Of a stretch of DNA of 64,000 nt, positions 39,000 through 48,067 are shown piece by piece. The notes under the pieces were generated by a model. The model saw only the letters and a list, made by a program, of their open reading frames with translations, was not told where the DNA came from and did no database searches. This DNA comes from a virus, in IMG/VR virus record IMGVR_UViG_3300017917_000199, positions 1-64,000 of that record; one strand, 5' to 3'. The first letter of the stretch is position 1, and each line of letters starts with the position of its first letter. A program made the position numbers and the translations under genes.

Positions 39000-39919
39000 G
39001 TTGTTAACTCCACTAATGTTGCTGCCATTGCTATTTCGGGAATACCGACTAATGGCAAATTTGCTAGACCATTACGAATAATAATGATACTTGCGTCTTT
39101 ACGTTCTTGGTCTTTGCCCCACAAATCCAAGTTATCGTACATCCATTTATACGTATCTTCAACTCTTGTCGGGTAAAGTGCGATATATTGCATTAACTGC
39201 TGTCTTCCCTCAAGAACTTTTCCAGATTTAAACAGTTGTGTCGCTTCCAACAACAAGTCATTTTCACTTGATCCATGTGTTTCAGGCGCTAGTAGTTTAC
39301 CTGTGCTACTATTAACTTGCAGTTGATTTAGACACTTACGCAGATCAGGATATGTTGCACGAACATACGTATCTAATGTGTCTGGATCAGCTTCAATATT
39401 TTCATTAGAAAGTACAGTAGCCGCACGAATCAAAAAGTCGTTGATATCAGGCTTAGCAATATGAAACTCATGGCATCGTGACTTTAACGCAGGGATAACT
39501 TTGTATCCATAGTTACATGTCAGAATGTATCTACAAGTTTCAGCATACGCTTCCATATCATTACGCAATGCAGCCTGTGCGTCACGTGACAGATAATCAG
39601 CTTCGTCTAATAGAACAATTTTAAACTTACCAAATGGCATTGTTTCAACAAAGCCATTGATTTTTGTTCTTACGTTTTCGACCGAGTTTTCTCTGGATGC
39701 ATTAATCTCAAGTACATCATAATCATCCACTTCAAGTTCTTTGATAAGAACTTTTGCAAGTGTAGTTTTACCTGTGCCTGGATCACCACTCAATAACAAG
39801 TGAGGGATAGATCCTTCTTTGATCCAGTTTTCAACTTGCTGCTTTTGCCTTTCGTCAACAAACACATAATCAGAAACTGTGTTTGGACGATACTTTTCTA
39901 CCCACAATTGATTTTTCAT
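38996..39919 (-). CDS. gp44: Clamp loader ATPase subunit, gp44
   Basis: 307 residues. WVEKYRPNTVSDYV start, Walker A LLSGDPGTGKTTLAKVL (about 43), Walker B IVLLDEADYLSRDAQ, arginine-finger/sensor motif LKSRCHEF. Loads gp45 on primed DNA for gp43. ATGA-coupled to the BI-1 gene. No gp62 partner is evident in the window. Confidence 0.95.
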   Translation of the reverse strand: MKNQLWVEKYRPNTVSDYVFVDERQKQQVENWIKEGSIPHLLLSGDPGTGKTTLAKVLIKELEVDDYDVLEINASRENSVENVRTKINGFVETMPFGKFKIVLLDEADYLSRDAQAALRNDMEAYAETCRYILTCNYGYKVIPALKSRCHEFHIAKPDINDFLIRAATVLSNENIEADPDTLDTYVRATYPDLRKCLNQLQVNSSTGKLLAPETHGSSENDLLLEATQLFKSGKVLEGRQQLMQYIALYPTRVEDTYKWMYDNLDLWGKDQERKDASIIIIRNGLANLPLVGIPEIAMAATLVELTT

Positions 39920-40602
39920 TCTTTTTTATCACCAAATAGTTGTAACAATGACAAGAATATATTAATGAAATCTAGGTACAATGTCAATGCCCCGGTGACT
40001 TCTGCAATCCCAGTATCAGTATCATACATGACCATTTCACGAATTTTTTGGGTATCATACGCTGTCAATCCCAAAAAGATAATGATAGCTAGTGCAGAAA
40101 TTACCATTTGAAATACAGTGCTACCTACAAAAATGTTAATGATGCTGGCAATAATGATTGCAATTAAGCCAACAAACATGAACTTGCCTATGCTGTCTAG
40201 GTTGTTCTTAGTAAAGTACCCATATAGACTCATGGTTCCAAATAGTACTGCTGCTCCCATGAATGCTGTAAAAATGCTACCCATTTGGTATACAGCAAAG
40301 ATAGTAGCAAAACTTAGTCCCATCAATGCTGCAAATCCATGTAGCATCAATAGTGCGATAGATTTAGGTGGACCAGCATTTAATGCAATGGTAATTGCAA
40401 AAATAGCTGCTAGTGGAGCAAAGATTACAACCCACTTTAATACTCCTGTAAAAAAGAATTCTAGTAGTTGTGGAGTAGTACCAACAAAATAACTCACTAG
40501 CATACTAATAATAACAGCGACACTCATGTGGCTATAGACATTTGCCATAGCAGTGTTGATTTGTGCTGCTGAACGATAGGTTAAAGTATCTGAATAGCTC
40601 AT
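39916..40602 (-). CDS. Bax inhibitor-1 family membrane protein (YccA-like)
   Basis: 228 residues, seven hydrophobic segments from about residue 28 to 220. LGLTAYDTQKIREM near the end is the BI-1 signature, with the paired Asp residues (YDTQ, YLDFINIF) of the calcium-leak/pH site. The bacterial relative YccA modulates FtsH proteolysis. In a phage it could protect new membrane proteins or delay host membrane stress. Embedded in the replication operon between a hypothetical and gp44, both by ATGA overlap. Confidence 0.88.
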   Translation of the reverse strand: MSYSDTLTYRSAAQINTAMANVYSHMSVAVIISMLVSYFVGTTPQLLEFFFTGVLKWVVIFAPLAAIFAITIALNAGPPKSIALLMLHGFAALMGLSFATIFAVYQMGSIFTAFMGAAVLFGTMSLYGYFTKNNLDSIGKFMFVGLIAIIIASIINIFVGSTVFQMVISALAIIIFLGLTAYDTQKIREMVMYDTDTGIAEVTGALTLYLDFINIFLSLLQLFGDKKE

Positions 40603-40913
40603 CTTTTTAATGCCTCCATAGTAATAATTTGTGAAATATGTTTACCTAATTCTTCTTCGTCGTTGACAACATAAAGACTAGTCTCTACCCTATCATTTCT
40701 ATTGTCATACTGTCTGAATTCAATAGCCCAACCACCGTTAGCTTTGAACATTTTGAACTGAATTGGCTCTGTATTTAAGTCATCACTTTCTCTAACTAAT
40801 TGCGCTCGGCGAACCTTAGAAGTACCAATAGTGTTGATAGCTCTAGGTTCATCATCTATACGTTGAGCATTGTTAATTTTGTCGCCCAACCATTTGTAAA
40901 ACCATTGTATCAT
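40599..40913 (-). CDS. Hypothetical protein
   Basis: 104 residues: MIQWFYKWLGDKINNAQR start, an amphipathic N-terminal helix, then a small beta domain (FKANGGWAIEFRQYDNRND). May sit on the membrane through its N-terminus. Coupled to BI-1 by ATGA. Confidence 0.58.
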   Translation of the reverse strand: MIQWFYKWLGDKINNAQRIDDEPRAINTIGTSKVRRAQLVRESDDLNTEPIQFKMFKANGGWAIEFRQYDNRNDRVETSLYVVNDEEELGKHISQIITMEALKR

Positions 40914-40915
40914 TT

Positions 40916-41545
40916 TTACCCCAAATCTACTTTACCGTTACACTTTGGACAAATATATGCACCTTTGTCATCATCATTAGGATTATCTACTAAATCCATA
41001 ATGTCCTCAGTTGAGAAATCACATTCAGTGCATCTAAATTGTGCGTACTCAGGTTCAGGTGCATTACTAAAGGGCCACTTTGCTCCGGGCTCTAATTTAA
41101 TTGACTCAGTAACTTCTTCATCTTCTTTGTCAGAGCCAACAATTTCACCTGTTGGATTACCGTCATCGTCAAGTCGTTCAATGATTAAATCACAATCGAT
41201 AATCATTTCACATTCATCTTGCACCCAACCATGTTCTTCAAGGTCTAGCCAAGAATTACCCTCGTCAAAGAATTCTTGTAGCCATTCTTCGGTTTCCGCA
41301 TCACAATCATCGTAATCGATTTCTTCCCAGCAACCGTCGTTAGTTTCAACTAGTTCTGTTTCATAGTCGCAGTTGTAGATATCTACCCCTGCTTCAATGT
41401 TTGGTGGATTGTCATCATCTGTATACACAGTGAATTCACCCCATCGCCAACCAGTCTCAACCATAAGACGATTATCACCTTTGATGAAATAGTTACGTTC
41501 GATAACTGATTTCTTCCACTCGGGCTTGACAGACCATAATGCCAT
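40916..41545 (-). CDS. Acidic protein with C-terminal zinc ribbon
   Basis: 209 residues from ATG 41545 (MALWSVKPEW, SD AAGG upstream). Very acidic middle (EEIDYDDCDAETEEWLQEFF). C-terminal FRCTECDFSTEDI and YICPKCNGKVDLG form a CxxC...CxxC ribbon. Could be a nucleic-acid mimic or transcription-related factor. It follows the co-chaperonin gene by one base. Not recognised more closely. Confidence 0.6.
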   Translation of the reverse strand: MALWSVKPEWKKSVIERNYFIKGDNRLMVETGWRWGEFTVYTDDDNPPNIEAGVDIYNCDYETELVETNDGCWEEIDYDDCDAETEEWLQEFFDEGNSWLDLEEHGWVQDECEMIIDCDLIIERLDDDGNPTGEIVGSDKEDEEVTESIKLEPGAKWPFSNAPEPEYAQFRCTECDFSTEDIMDLVDNPNDDDKGAYICPKCNGKVDLG

Positions 41546-41546
41546 T

Positions 41547-41924
41547 TTAGTATACCTTATCACTCATTGTTTCATCTTCCATCGGCTCATCCGATACAAG
41601 CAGTATATCATTAGGATCTACTTTTCGCAACGTGACTTTACCCGAAGGAGTTTCAACAGTGATACCGCGTGTCCAACGACCGTGACTAATAAGAATGTAC
41701 TTACCAATTTCTAGTTGTGGGTCTTTAACATCAGGACCTAGTCCATAAATCTTTGCCCAACGTGGACGAATACCAGATGACTTTTTATCATCGTCTAACA
41801 GAACAATGCCACCTTTACTGATACGTTCGTCAAACTTCATGTCCGAAACAATAATGTTATCATGCATGAAGCGTAGTTTGTCTACTTTTGTAGGACTAAA
41901 TGCTGGTTTGCTATACTCGCTCAT
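41547..41924 (-). CDS. gp31: GroES-like co-chaperonin, gp31 analogue
   Basis: 125 residues. LRFMHDNIIVSDMKFDERIS and the mobile-loop position SKGGIVLLDDD, then YILISHGRWTRGITVE and DILLVSDE match the phage GroES fold. gp31 replaces GroES so that host GroEL can fold the major capsid protein. Sits between two small conserved genes in an operon with clamp loader. Confidence 0.85.
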   Translation of the reverse strand: MSEYSKPAFSPTKVDKLRFMHDNIIVSDMKFDERISKGGIVLLDDDKKSSGIRPRWAKIYGLGPDVKDPQLEIGKYILISHGRWTRGITVETPSGKVTLRKVDPNDILLVSDEPMEDETMSDKVY

Positions 41925-42262
41925 TTCTTTCCTTCTTTTGCTTTAATTGCCTCAATCTCGTCATCAAGCTCTGTGTCTAATTCAAACTCTTTTTCAGCTT
42001 CGGTCAATTCAGCTAAATCTATTTTTGGTTTTGCTGGCGCAACAGGTTTACTTTTAACTGGTTGTGCTGAACGGTTACCTACAGTCTTTGAATATGAATC
42101 GTTGACTTTGGTAGTCACGGGTTTTACAATTCTGCCCTGATCGTTAATCGTATCACCCCTAGCGTTAACACTCATGTTGCCAACTGCTCGGGTTTTCTCA
42201 TTTCTTGCGGCTAGTGCGGACATGTCTACGACTTTGCCCATTGCTGTTCTATAGTTAGCCAT
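41921..42262 (-). CDS. Conserved phage protein (MANYRTAMGKVVDM family)
   Basis: 113 residues, low in hydrophobics. N-terminal RAVGNMSVNARGDTINDQGR is strongly patterned as in relatives from T4-like aquatic phages; the tail is acidic and Lys-rich (ELDTELDDEIEAIKAKEGK). Probably disordered. SD AGGAG; ATGA into the co-chaperonin gene. Function unknown. Confidence 0.62.
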   Translation of the reverse strand: MANYRTAMGKVVDMSALAARNEKTRAVGNMSVNARGDTINDQGRIVKPVTTKVNDSYSKTVGNRSAQPVKSKPVAPAKPKIDLAELTEAEKEFELDTELDDEIEAIKAKEGKK

Positions 42263-42272
42263 TTTAGTTCTC

Positions 42273-42782
42273 CTATTTTAAAAACTCATCTATTGGTAAG
42301 TCGTAGTATAAGCTATCAATTTTGTGAACTCCTATTAAGAATAACACATAACTCGCTACACTACTACCCCTACCCACACCCCATACGATACCATTTTTAC
42401 GCATGGTATCAACTAAGTATTTAAGATATTTTAACAAAACAAACATGTTTCTGTCTTGAAATTTCAATAATTCGTCACCCGCACGTTGTAATTGTTCCTC
42501 AGTCGTGCATTGATCCAAGACAAATTTAGCAATGTCAAAATTTTTATATTCTTCTGGAAGATACCAATTGCTTTGATTTAATTCATCAAACTTTTCTAGT
42601 GAGAGTTTCGGATCAACATATTCTTTTATGTTGTTGATATTGCTTGCTTCCAAAAAAACATAGTCTAAATTTATGTTATTTTCAACCAAAACTTGTTTAA
42701 TTATGCGTGTAGGATCTTGTAAAAACAAACCGCACAAATCAGTTTCATTTAAAATAGGTTGACCATATAAATCTATCTTCAT
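42273..42782 (-). CDS. DnaE/PolC-like palm fragment, stops before catalytic aspartates
   Basis: 169 residues from ATG 42782. The last 40 residues, GIVWGVGRGSSVASYVLFLI followed by GVHKIDSLYYDLPIDEFLK, closely follow the bacterial polymerase III alpha block 'GpGRGSaagSlvaylLgIt..DPl.y.L.FERFLN'. In DnaE the PDxDxD catalytic site comes right after, but here the protein ends. So it cannot be a polymerase; it may bind triphosphate or a replisome partner. First gene of the gp31-BI-1-gp44 operon. No SD; -10 TATTAT ends 6 bases before ATG. Confidence 0.7.
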   Translation of the reverse strand: MKIDLYGQPILNETDLCGLFLQDPTRIIKQVLVENNINLDYVFLEASNINNIKEYVDPKLSLEKFDELNQSNWYLPEEYKNFDIAKFVLDQCTTEEQLQRAGDELLKFQDRNMFVLLKYLKYLVDTMRKNGIVWGVGRGSSVASYVLFLIGVHKIDSLYYDLPIDEFLK

Positions 42783-42788
42783 AGGTTT

Positions 42789-42817
42789 ATAATACACGAC
42801 TTACCTGTTAAAGTCAA
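42789..42817 (-). promoter_or_regulatory. Sigma-70 promoter, leaderless DnaE-like gene
   Basis: Minus strand: TTGACT (42817-42812), 17-base spacer, TATTAT (42794-42789), AAACCT, ATG. Extended -35 TTGACTTT as in the clamp and dsbA promoters. Confidence 0.75.
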
Positions 42818-43426
42818 TCAAGTTGGTTGTTTTTCGGATTCATTAGTGAATAGAATTTGGGCTTTGGTTACTGGTAATTTTTCTTCCCAATATAACTCAT
42901 AGTCAGCCCATTCCATTTGACACGTTTTGACCAATTTAACAATCTTTTCCTTTTTGTTAACTTTGGACAAATCGTTTATTGATGTGTTTGAATCATTCCA
43001 CCATCCTTGTTTTTCAAATGGTCCCATAGGTTCTAATATATCGTATACAAATTTGACACCATCGCTTAATCGTGATCCTAACGTGATTTCATCTAAAACT
43101 AACCTACCTTCACATATAGCATTTACTTTACGTAATAATGCAATAGCGACTATTTGGTCATAGGGTTCATCAGGTATTGTGGATATTTTTAAATTGGCAT
43201 CTTTGAATTTGTCAATTATTTTCTTTTCAGTGTTTTGAACGAAAACACAGTTATCCAAACATTCATTGAACAATAACTTGACTCTTTCCATAGCAACATT
43301 TTGCTCGTGTATGGACTCGACTTCAACTGACATGTTTAACACTATGTTATAGTGGTTCATGTAAAATGTATTTTTAAAATACACACCGGCATACAATTCA
43401 ACTGAACGTTCGATTCTGGTGCTCAT
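42818..43426 (-). CDS. Hypothetical protein
   Basis: 202 residues, no motif recognised. Contains MSTRIERSVELYAGVYFKN and QGWWNDSNTSINDLSKVNKK. ATGA-coupled to the 75-residue gene upstream; both precede the replication operon. Ends directly at the next promoter. Confidence 0.55.
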   Translation of the reverse strand: MSTRIERSVELYAGVYFKNTFYMNHYNIVLNMSVEVESIHEQNVAMERVKLLFNECLDNCVFVQNTEKKIIDKFKDANLKISTIPDEPYDQIVAIALLRKVNAICEGRLVLDEITLGSRLSDGVKFVYDILEPMGPFEKQGWWNDSNTSINDLSKVNKKEKIVKLVKTCQMEWADYELYWEEKLPVTKAQILFTNESEKQPT

Positions 43427-43650
43427 TTTTTAATGTCAATCTTGGTTTTGATGTTTTGTTTTGCCATCATCTCATCCATTTTCTTATTGTACTCTGACTT
43501 ATAGCTTTCTATTGCCATATTAAGTTGTTGCACCAATGCGGCATTTTGAGTTCTGTAGGCAAAGGTAAGTTTGGACATTAAGTCCGTGATAGTAGATTGT
43601 AAGTCCTCTAGTGACTTATCTGATAGGTCATTTATAAAAGGATGTTTCAT
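43423..43650 (-). CDS. Small coiled-coil protein
   Basis: 75 residues, MKHPFINDLSDKSLEDLQST then helical heptads ending in KQNIKTKIDIKK. Such short proteins are common in T4-like aquatic phages near structural genes. A late-like element ACTAAATA ends 6 bases before its ATG, with no SD at proper distance. Confidence 0.6.
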   Translation of the reverse strand: MKHPFINDLSDKSLEDLQSTITDLMSKLTFAYRTQNAALVQQLNMAIESYKSEYNKKMDEMMAKQNIKTKIDIKK

Positions 43651-43656
43651 CCTACG

Positions 43657-43664
43657 TATTTAGT
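43657..43664 (-). promoter_or_regulatory. Late-like element ACTAAATA, leaderless geometry
   Basis: ACTAAATAC on the minus strand, 6 bases to ATG 43650; overlaps the stop of the 423-residue gene. Confidence 0.4.
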
Positions 43665-44935
43665 TACCAAGAACTTAACGCAATTCTTTTCCAAATATCA
43701 TTGCCCACGTAAACGTTAGCAGTTGTTGCCGTAGTATTAGCTGATGGGATAACTGCGGTATCCGCAACACCGTTAGTTCTGGATAAACTTACAGTAATGT
43801 TTCCACCTGAACCAATTGATTTAACGTAATATACAGTGTTTGCAACAATGCCACCTATATTTCCTGCAAATATTATCGGAGAATTTGTCACCAAACTTGT
43901 AGTATTGTTTAATGTAATATTTCCAGATGTTGCGGTTGCAGTAACTGATTTTGTATAAACAGTTGAATTAAAGTCATCAGTAGCAACATACATGTAACGT
44001 TGCGGATTCAAATACATGTTTCCAGTGCTACCTGCTAAGTTTACGTTAGCACCACCAATACTAGAAGAAACAGTAAATGTGTTACTAGAAACAACATTAC
44101 GAATGTAATATGTGACACCACTAGTAATATTTGCTTCAAAGCTAGTTCCAGTAAACACTACAGGCATATCAGTGTACAATTGTGTAGTATTACCTGTTGT
44201 AGTGAAATAATCAGCAGCATTTGATGATGTAATGTTTAACTGATTTACACTGGTATCAATAGCAATTGTACCAGTAACGTCACCTGGTAATCCTGTTGGT
44301 GGAACAATTCGTTGTTGTACTTGTGTTGAAATACGTGGTCTGTTGAATGGCTCAATCGTAACTGTGTTTCCGCAGTCTACTGTGCTTAGGCGATACTCTA
44401 ATTGTGTAACACCATTTGGAATAGTGACAGTAGGAACATTACCAACGTTAGAAAAGTTTTCTAACAATTCAACACCGTAGTTTCCTGTCATAGAAACTGT
44501 AGAAGGGAAAGAAATTACAGCGTTTGCATTTGATATAGCTAATTCTAATTGAACATTACTTTGTGTACCGCTTGGTGCCCAGCCAGCCAATTGAATTGTA
44601 GTGTTACCTGCAATAGTACCATACTGTACATCACCTAATGATGCATCTATAACTACAGTACCTGATAACGCATTACCTAAATTATAAGTGCTGGCTCTGA
44701 AACTTCTAGTAACAGCATTGCTTATTAATGTGTTAGCCATGTTGTTGTCAACAATGGTACCCGTCAAGGCTTGCTTAACAACTACTTTAGATTGTAGGTC
44801 TGAAATTTCAGTACTAGCTGTGTTTAAATTTGTCTTTATAGCACTGAAATTATCTCTAAAACCCTGGCTGCTATTGTTCACCCCGGGTACTGGGTAATTT
44901 ACATTGATTCCGTTTGTATTAATTGCACTTGTCAT
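43664..44935 (-). CDS. Virion/tail fibre protein with repeated beta module
   Basis: 423 residues. Starts MTSAINTNGINVNYPVPGVN and SSQGFRDNFSAIKTNLNTAS, a pattern typical of phage tail proteins where an N-terminal docking segment precedes a trimeric coil. Two copies of a 'T-x-T-P-I-x-F-x-G...GV-x-YY-[VI]-[KR]' module lie at about 235-295 and 335-390; the same module occurs in the 824-residue protein next door. Beta-rich Thr/Asn composition. Likely distal tail or baseplate. Late promoter upstream. Confidence 0.68.
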   Translation of the reverse strand: MTSAINTNGINVNYPVPGVNNSSQGFRDNFSAIKTNLNTASTEISDLQSKVVVKQALTGTIVDNNMANTLISNAVTRSFRASTYNLGNALSGTVVIDASLGDVQYGTIAGNTTIQLAGWAPSGTQSNVQLELAISNANAVISFPSTVSMTGNYGVELLENFSNVGNVPTVTIPNGVTQLEYRLSTVDCGNTVTIEPFNRPRISTQVQQRIVPPTGLPGDVTGTIAIDTSVNQLNITSSNAADYFTTTGNTTQLYTDMPVVFTGTSFEANITSGVTYYIRNVVSSNTFTVSSSIGGANVNLAGSTGNMYLNPQRYMYVATDDFNSTVYTKSVTATATSGNITLNNTTSLVTNSPIIFAGNIGGIVANTVYYVKSIGSGGNITVSLSRTNGVADTAVIPSANTTATTANVYVGNDIWKRIALSSW

Positions 44936-44952
44936 AATCGTTTTCCGTTATG

Positions 44953-44960
44953 TATTTATT
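44953..44960 (-). promoter_or_regulatory. Late promoter AATAAATA
   Basis: AATAAATAC on the minus strand, 17 bases before ATG 44935, with CGGAAAA as SD in between. Confidence 0.55.
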
Positions 44961-47433
44961 ATTGCGGTTCGTCTGGTAAAATAGTTTGTCTAGGGAATAA
45001 GACATAAAAATCTTTACTGTCGATTGGGTCTGGAACGGGTGTTCCACTAGGTAATCCTGTCCATGTAGGCGGAGCAAGAAGATTATCATAGTTATATGTG
45101 ATGCTCTTGTTGACTGTAAACCTGTCAATTCTAAAATTGATTAAATTTAATGTATATGGCCAATTGTTGTTGATATTGTTCTTTATCGTTTCACTGAAAC
45201 CAGGCTTGGTATAACAAATTACCCATGCTTTAGTGAATCCTAATGTTCCACCGTTCGCTTGTTGACTAGTCATCCATAATGGTAATAGTTTACTGTTGTA
45301 CTCTTGACCTAATACGTCAGCTACACGGTTTCTCATATTGTATAAACTATTTGGATACAGTGTTCTAGCATACCCAGGTGTTCTACTTGTATAGAATCCA
45401 GGCGGTAAATCTTTGTCATAGCTAGTGTAGATATCAGTGATACTTGTGTACCAAGGACCTAATCCTAAATCAATTGGTCGAGGCCAGATTATAGGATTAG
45501 AAATACTTGTTCCTTGTGGGTTTTCCAAATTATCTATGATTTCACTATAGACAACTTCGTAAACAATTTCACCTGCATCGTTTTTAGCCACTGCTGTTTT
45601 TATTTCACCTAATGTTAGATATCTCCAATAATGGTTTCTAGTAACAGCGGCTATATATTCATCAATCATACTAGCATATATTCCATATGCATGTTCATAA
45701 ACTACGTTGGTTGATTTACCAAAGTTAATGTCAGTAGGCCTATAAACTAATTCACTTGGTATAATCGTTTCGTCATTCAATAAAGAATTTATTAAATTTC
45801 TATCATCTATACCAGGTGTACAAGTTATATATAACGTATCAGTTGGTTGGTCAAACTCTTGCACAACAGTAACAACAAATGATTTAGATGAACTAATAGT
45901 CGGGTAATTAGGAGAATATGCTGTAATTGTAAATGAATATTCTGTAGTATCACCTACATTAAGTATTTGTTCTGTAGGTTGATCTGCCACTACACCCACA
46001 AGTTCACCGTTTGAATTTAAAGTTAAGTTTGGCGGTAATGATCCTTCACTTAAACTATAATTTAAAGGAACATCACTAACTGCATTTACGTATAATGTAC
46101 TTACGGATCCATTGTATATTGTACCTAAATTAGTATCAGTATTCCAAATAATAACTCCTGTTATATTTTTAGATACACTTAAAGAAAAGTTAAAGTTTGG
46201 TGTGGTGATACTAGGAGTACCTGATTTATAAACACGAACGTTAAAATTATAGTTATTCAACACATCAACATTTAGAGTAGGAGTACCAGTTATCCAACCA
46301 GTAACAGTATCTCCCACTAAATCAGGTGGTAAATTAGAAAAAGAATATCGTAAATCATTACCATCAAAATCATAGCCTATAATTTTGAATGAAAAATAAT
46401 TGTCACTTTCTATTGTACCTATTTGTGCCGGTACAGATGGATCTACTGGTGGAAGTCTATAATAACCATAATATGGATCATTATCATTAAGATTAAATGT
46501 TAACGGTCTTGTATTTAAAATTGTAGGTACTCTTGTATTTACTGGATACCCGGGGCCTCCTTGACTGACAGGCGTATTTTGATTAATGACAGTAATAGAA
46601 TAACTAGCAATATCATTTCCTAAATCACTGTATAATTTTAGTGCAAATGAATATGTTCTTACAGTAGGTTGTCCAACGGATACTGCTGTTAAGGTAGCAG
46701 TCATTAAGCCTGAGCTATTTGATAGGGCAAGCACGTTTCCGTCCTGCGTAGTCGTTATAGTAAATTCAGTGGGACTAACTACACTTTTTACATAGTATGT
46801 GACCCCATCGACAATATTTCCAAAAACTGTTCCAGAAAAAACTATAGGTCTACCTGGTGTAAATTGTATAGTGCTAGAACATGTTAATATATTGGTGCCA
46901 GATGTTGTTGTAGTAACATTTGTACTTATTGAACTCAATGTAACTGTAACTGTAGGTGGTTGAGGGTAACCTCTAATAACACCTTGCTCGTTAATTTCTA
47001 ATCCAGGGGGCAGCAAACCCTCGCTTAATTCAACAACTACTGAATTTGTTGGCACTGGGTTGTCAAATTCTATAGGTATTTCTACCCATTGGCTATCTAA
47101 AGTGTTTAAGATGTTGCCTTCAGGTGTTGTAAATTGTGGATTTGCAGAACCTGATACTAACATCGAAAATGTTCGGTCACGCAAATTATTTAAATTATCA
47201 GTGGCTCTTATAGTAAATGTTGAAGTTGTATCAGTAGTTACTAAAGTTGGTATGCCATTTATTAATCCACTGGTAGAAATTCTTAATCCAACTGGTAATG
47301 ACCCGCTTATCAAAGTGTAAGTCACACTTGTTGCTGGTAATACAGGAGAAGCAGATAACTGCACCGTTACTGTTAGACCGGCTGTATATCCACCTAATGA
47401 CCCCGCCGCAGTATTCCAAATTGGTTGTGCCAT
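44959..47433 (-). CDS. Large structural protein with putative Ig (He_PIG) repeats
   Basis: 824 residues. Starts MAQPIWNTAAGSLGGYTAGL. At least four repeats of the He_PIG type: 'Y-x-L-x-x-G-S-LP-x-GL-x-[IL]...G-x-[IL]-x-G-x-P' (e.g. LISGSLPVGLRISTSGLING, then LSEGLLPPGLEINEQGVIRG and LSEGSLPPNLTLNSNGELVG). One copy of the VTYYVKS module shared with the 423-residue protein. The C-terminal third is Tyr/Pro-rich. Ig-like domains on virions aid weak binding to cell-surface glycans. Likely tail fibre or baseplate. Confidence 0.75.
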   Translation of the reverse strand: MAQPIWNTAAGSLGGYTAGLTVTVQLSASPVLPATSVTYTLISGSLPVGLRISTSGLINGIPTLVTTDTTSTFTIRATDNLNNLRDRTFSMLVSGSANPQFTTPEGNILNTLDSQWVEIPIEFDNPVPTNSVVVELSEGLLPPGLEINEQGVIRGYPQPPTVTVTLSSISTNVTTTTSGTNILTCSSTIQFTPGRPIVFSGTVFGNIVDGVTYYVKSVVSPTEFTITTTQDGNVLALSNSSGLMTATLTAVSVGQPTVRTYSFALKLYSDLGNDIASYSITVINQNTPVSQGGPGYPVNTRVPTILNTRPLTFNLNDNDPYYGYYRLPPVDPSVPAQIGTIESDNYFSFKIIGYDFDGNDLRYSFSNLPPDLVGDTVTGWITGTPTLNVDVLNNYNFNVRVYKSGTPSITTPNFNFSLSVSKNITGVIIWNTDTNLGTIYNGSVSTLYVNAVSDVPLNYSLSEGSLPPNLTLNSNGELVGVVADQPTEQILNVGDTTEYSFTITAYSPNYPTISSSKSFVVTVVQEFDQPTDTLYITCTPGIDDRNLINSLLNDETIIPSELVYRPTDINFGKSTNVVYEHAYGIYASMIDEYIAAVTRNHYWRYLTLGEIKTAVAKNDAGEIVYEVVYSEIIDNLENPQGTSISNPIIWPRPIDLGLGPWYTSITDIYTSYDKDLPPGFYTSRTPGYARTLYPNSLYNMRNRVADVLGQEYNSKLLPLWMTSQQANGGTLGFTKAWVICYTKPGFSETIKNNINNNWPYTLNLINFRIDRFTVNKSITYNYDNLLAPPTWTGLPSGTPVPDPIDSKDFYVLFPRQTILPDEPQ

Positions 47434-47434
47434 A

Positions 47435-48058
47435 TTAATGTACGCCTAAATGCTGTAATGCTAAATGGTAGTGATGCTCTCTATCAGCTAACCCAATAGT
47501 TCCACCATTAATGCGTTTTGTTAAGGTGACGAAATCATCACGGTCACAATATTGATTTAATTTATTATTATCCCAAAACCATCCTGCACTTGCTACGGCA
47601 CCGTTAGGTGTTTCTAAATAAGCAATAGTATCTTCGATAGACATGTCCAATGCTTCTGCAAACTTTGTGTAGTTTTCACGACCAGTCAATTGAATTAACC
47701 CACGTCCTCTAAATTTAAATCCATCCCCGCTTGCCTCATCACCGTTCTTCATGCGATTAGCGTAAACACGATTAGCAATCTTTTGTGGTTGACGTTCATA
47801 CTGTTTTGCTAATTCTTCAGTAGGAAAATACTTTTTAAATGTACCCATCAAACCCTTAGCACTGTAATTTAGATTTTCTACTACCGCAGTAAAGCCACCC
47901 GATTCGTGTGCTATCTGTGCTAAGAATCCTGCAACACGCTTTGGGTTCTCAAACATTTCATAATACTCAGCTACTGTATTCAATGGTTCTACATAACCTT
48001 CTAATGTAGAACGTTTTGTTTTTGGACACATTGCTTGTAATAATTCTAAAGTTATCAT
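47435..48058 (-). CDS. Endolysin, GH19 chitinase-like
   Basis: 207 residues. AGFLAQIAHESGGFTAVVEN has the catalytic Glu; FRGRGLIQLTGRENYTKFAE and GAVASAGWFWDNNKLN are GH19 hallmarks. Cuts peptidoglycan glycan strands, released by the holin at 36070-36603. No signal peptide. Placed between tail fibre genes, so a virion-attached role is possible. Confidence 0.88.
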   Translation of the reverse strand: MITLELLQAMCPKTKRSTLEGYVEPLNTVAEYYEMFENPKRVAGFLAQIAHESGGFTAVVENLNYSAKGLMGTFKKYFPTEELAKQYERQPQKIANRVYANRMKNGDEASGDGFKFRGRGLIQLTGRENYTKFAEALDMSIEDTIAYLETPNGAVASAGWFWDNNKLNQYCDRDDFVTLTKRINGGTIGLADREHHYHLALQHLGVH

Positions 48059-48067
48059 TTAATTTCC

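Noticed and set aside
40599-41545. Acidic zinc-ribbon protein as a T4 gp33/gp55 equivalent
   Set aside because: No resemblance to those late sigma/coactivator sequences can be seen; only the zinc ribbon supports a transcription role.
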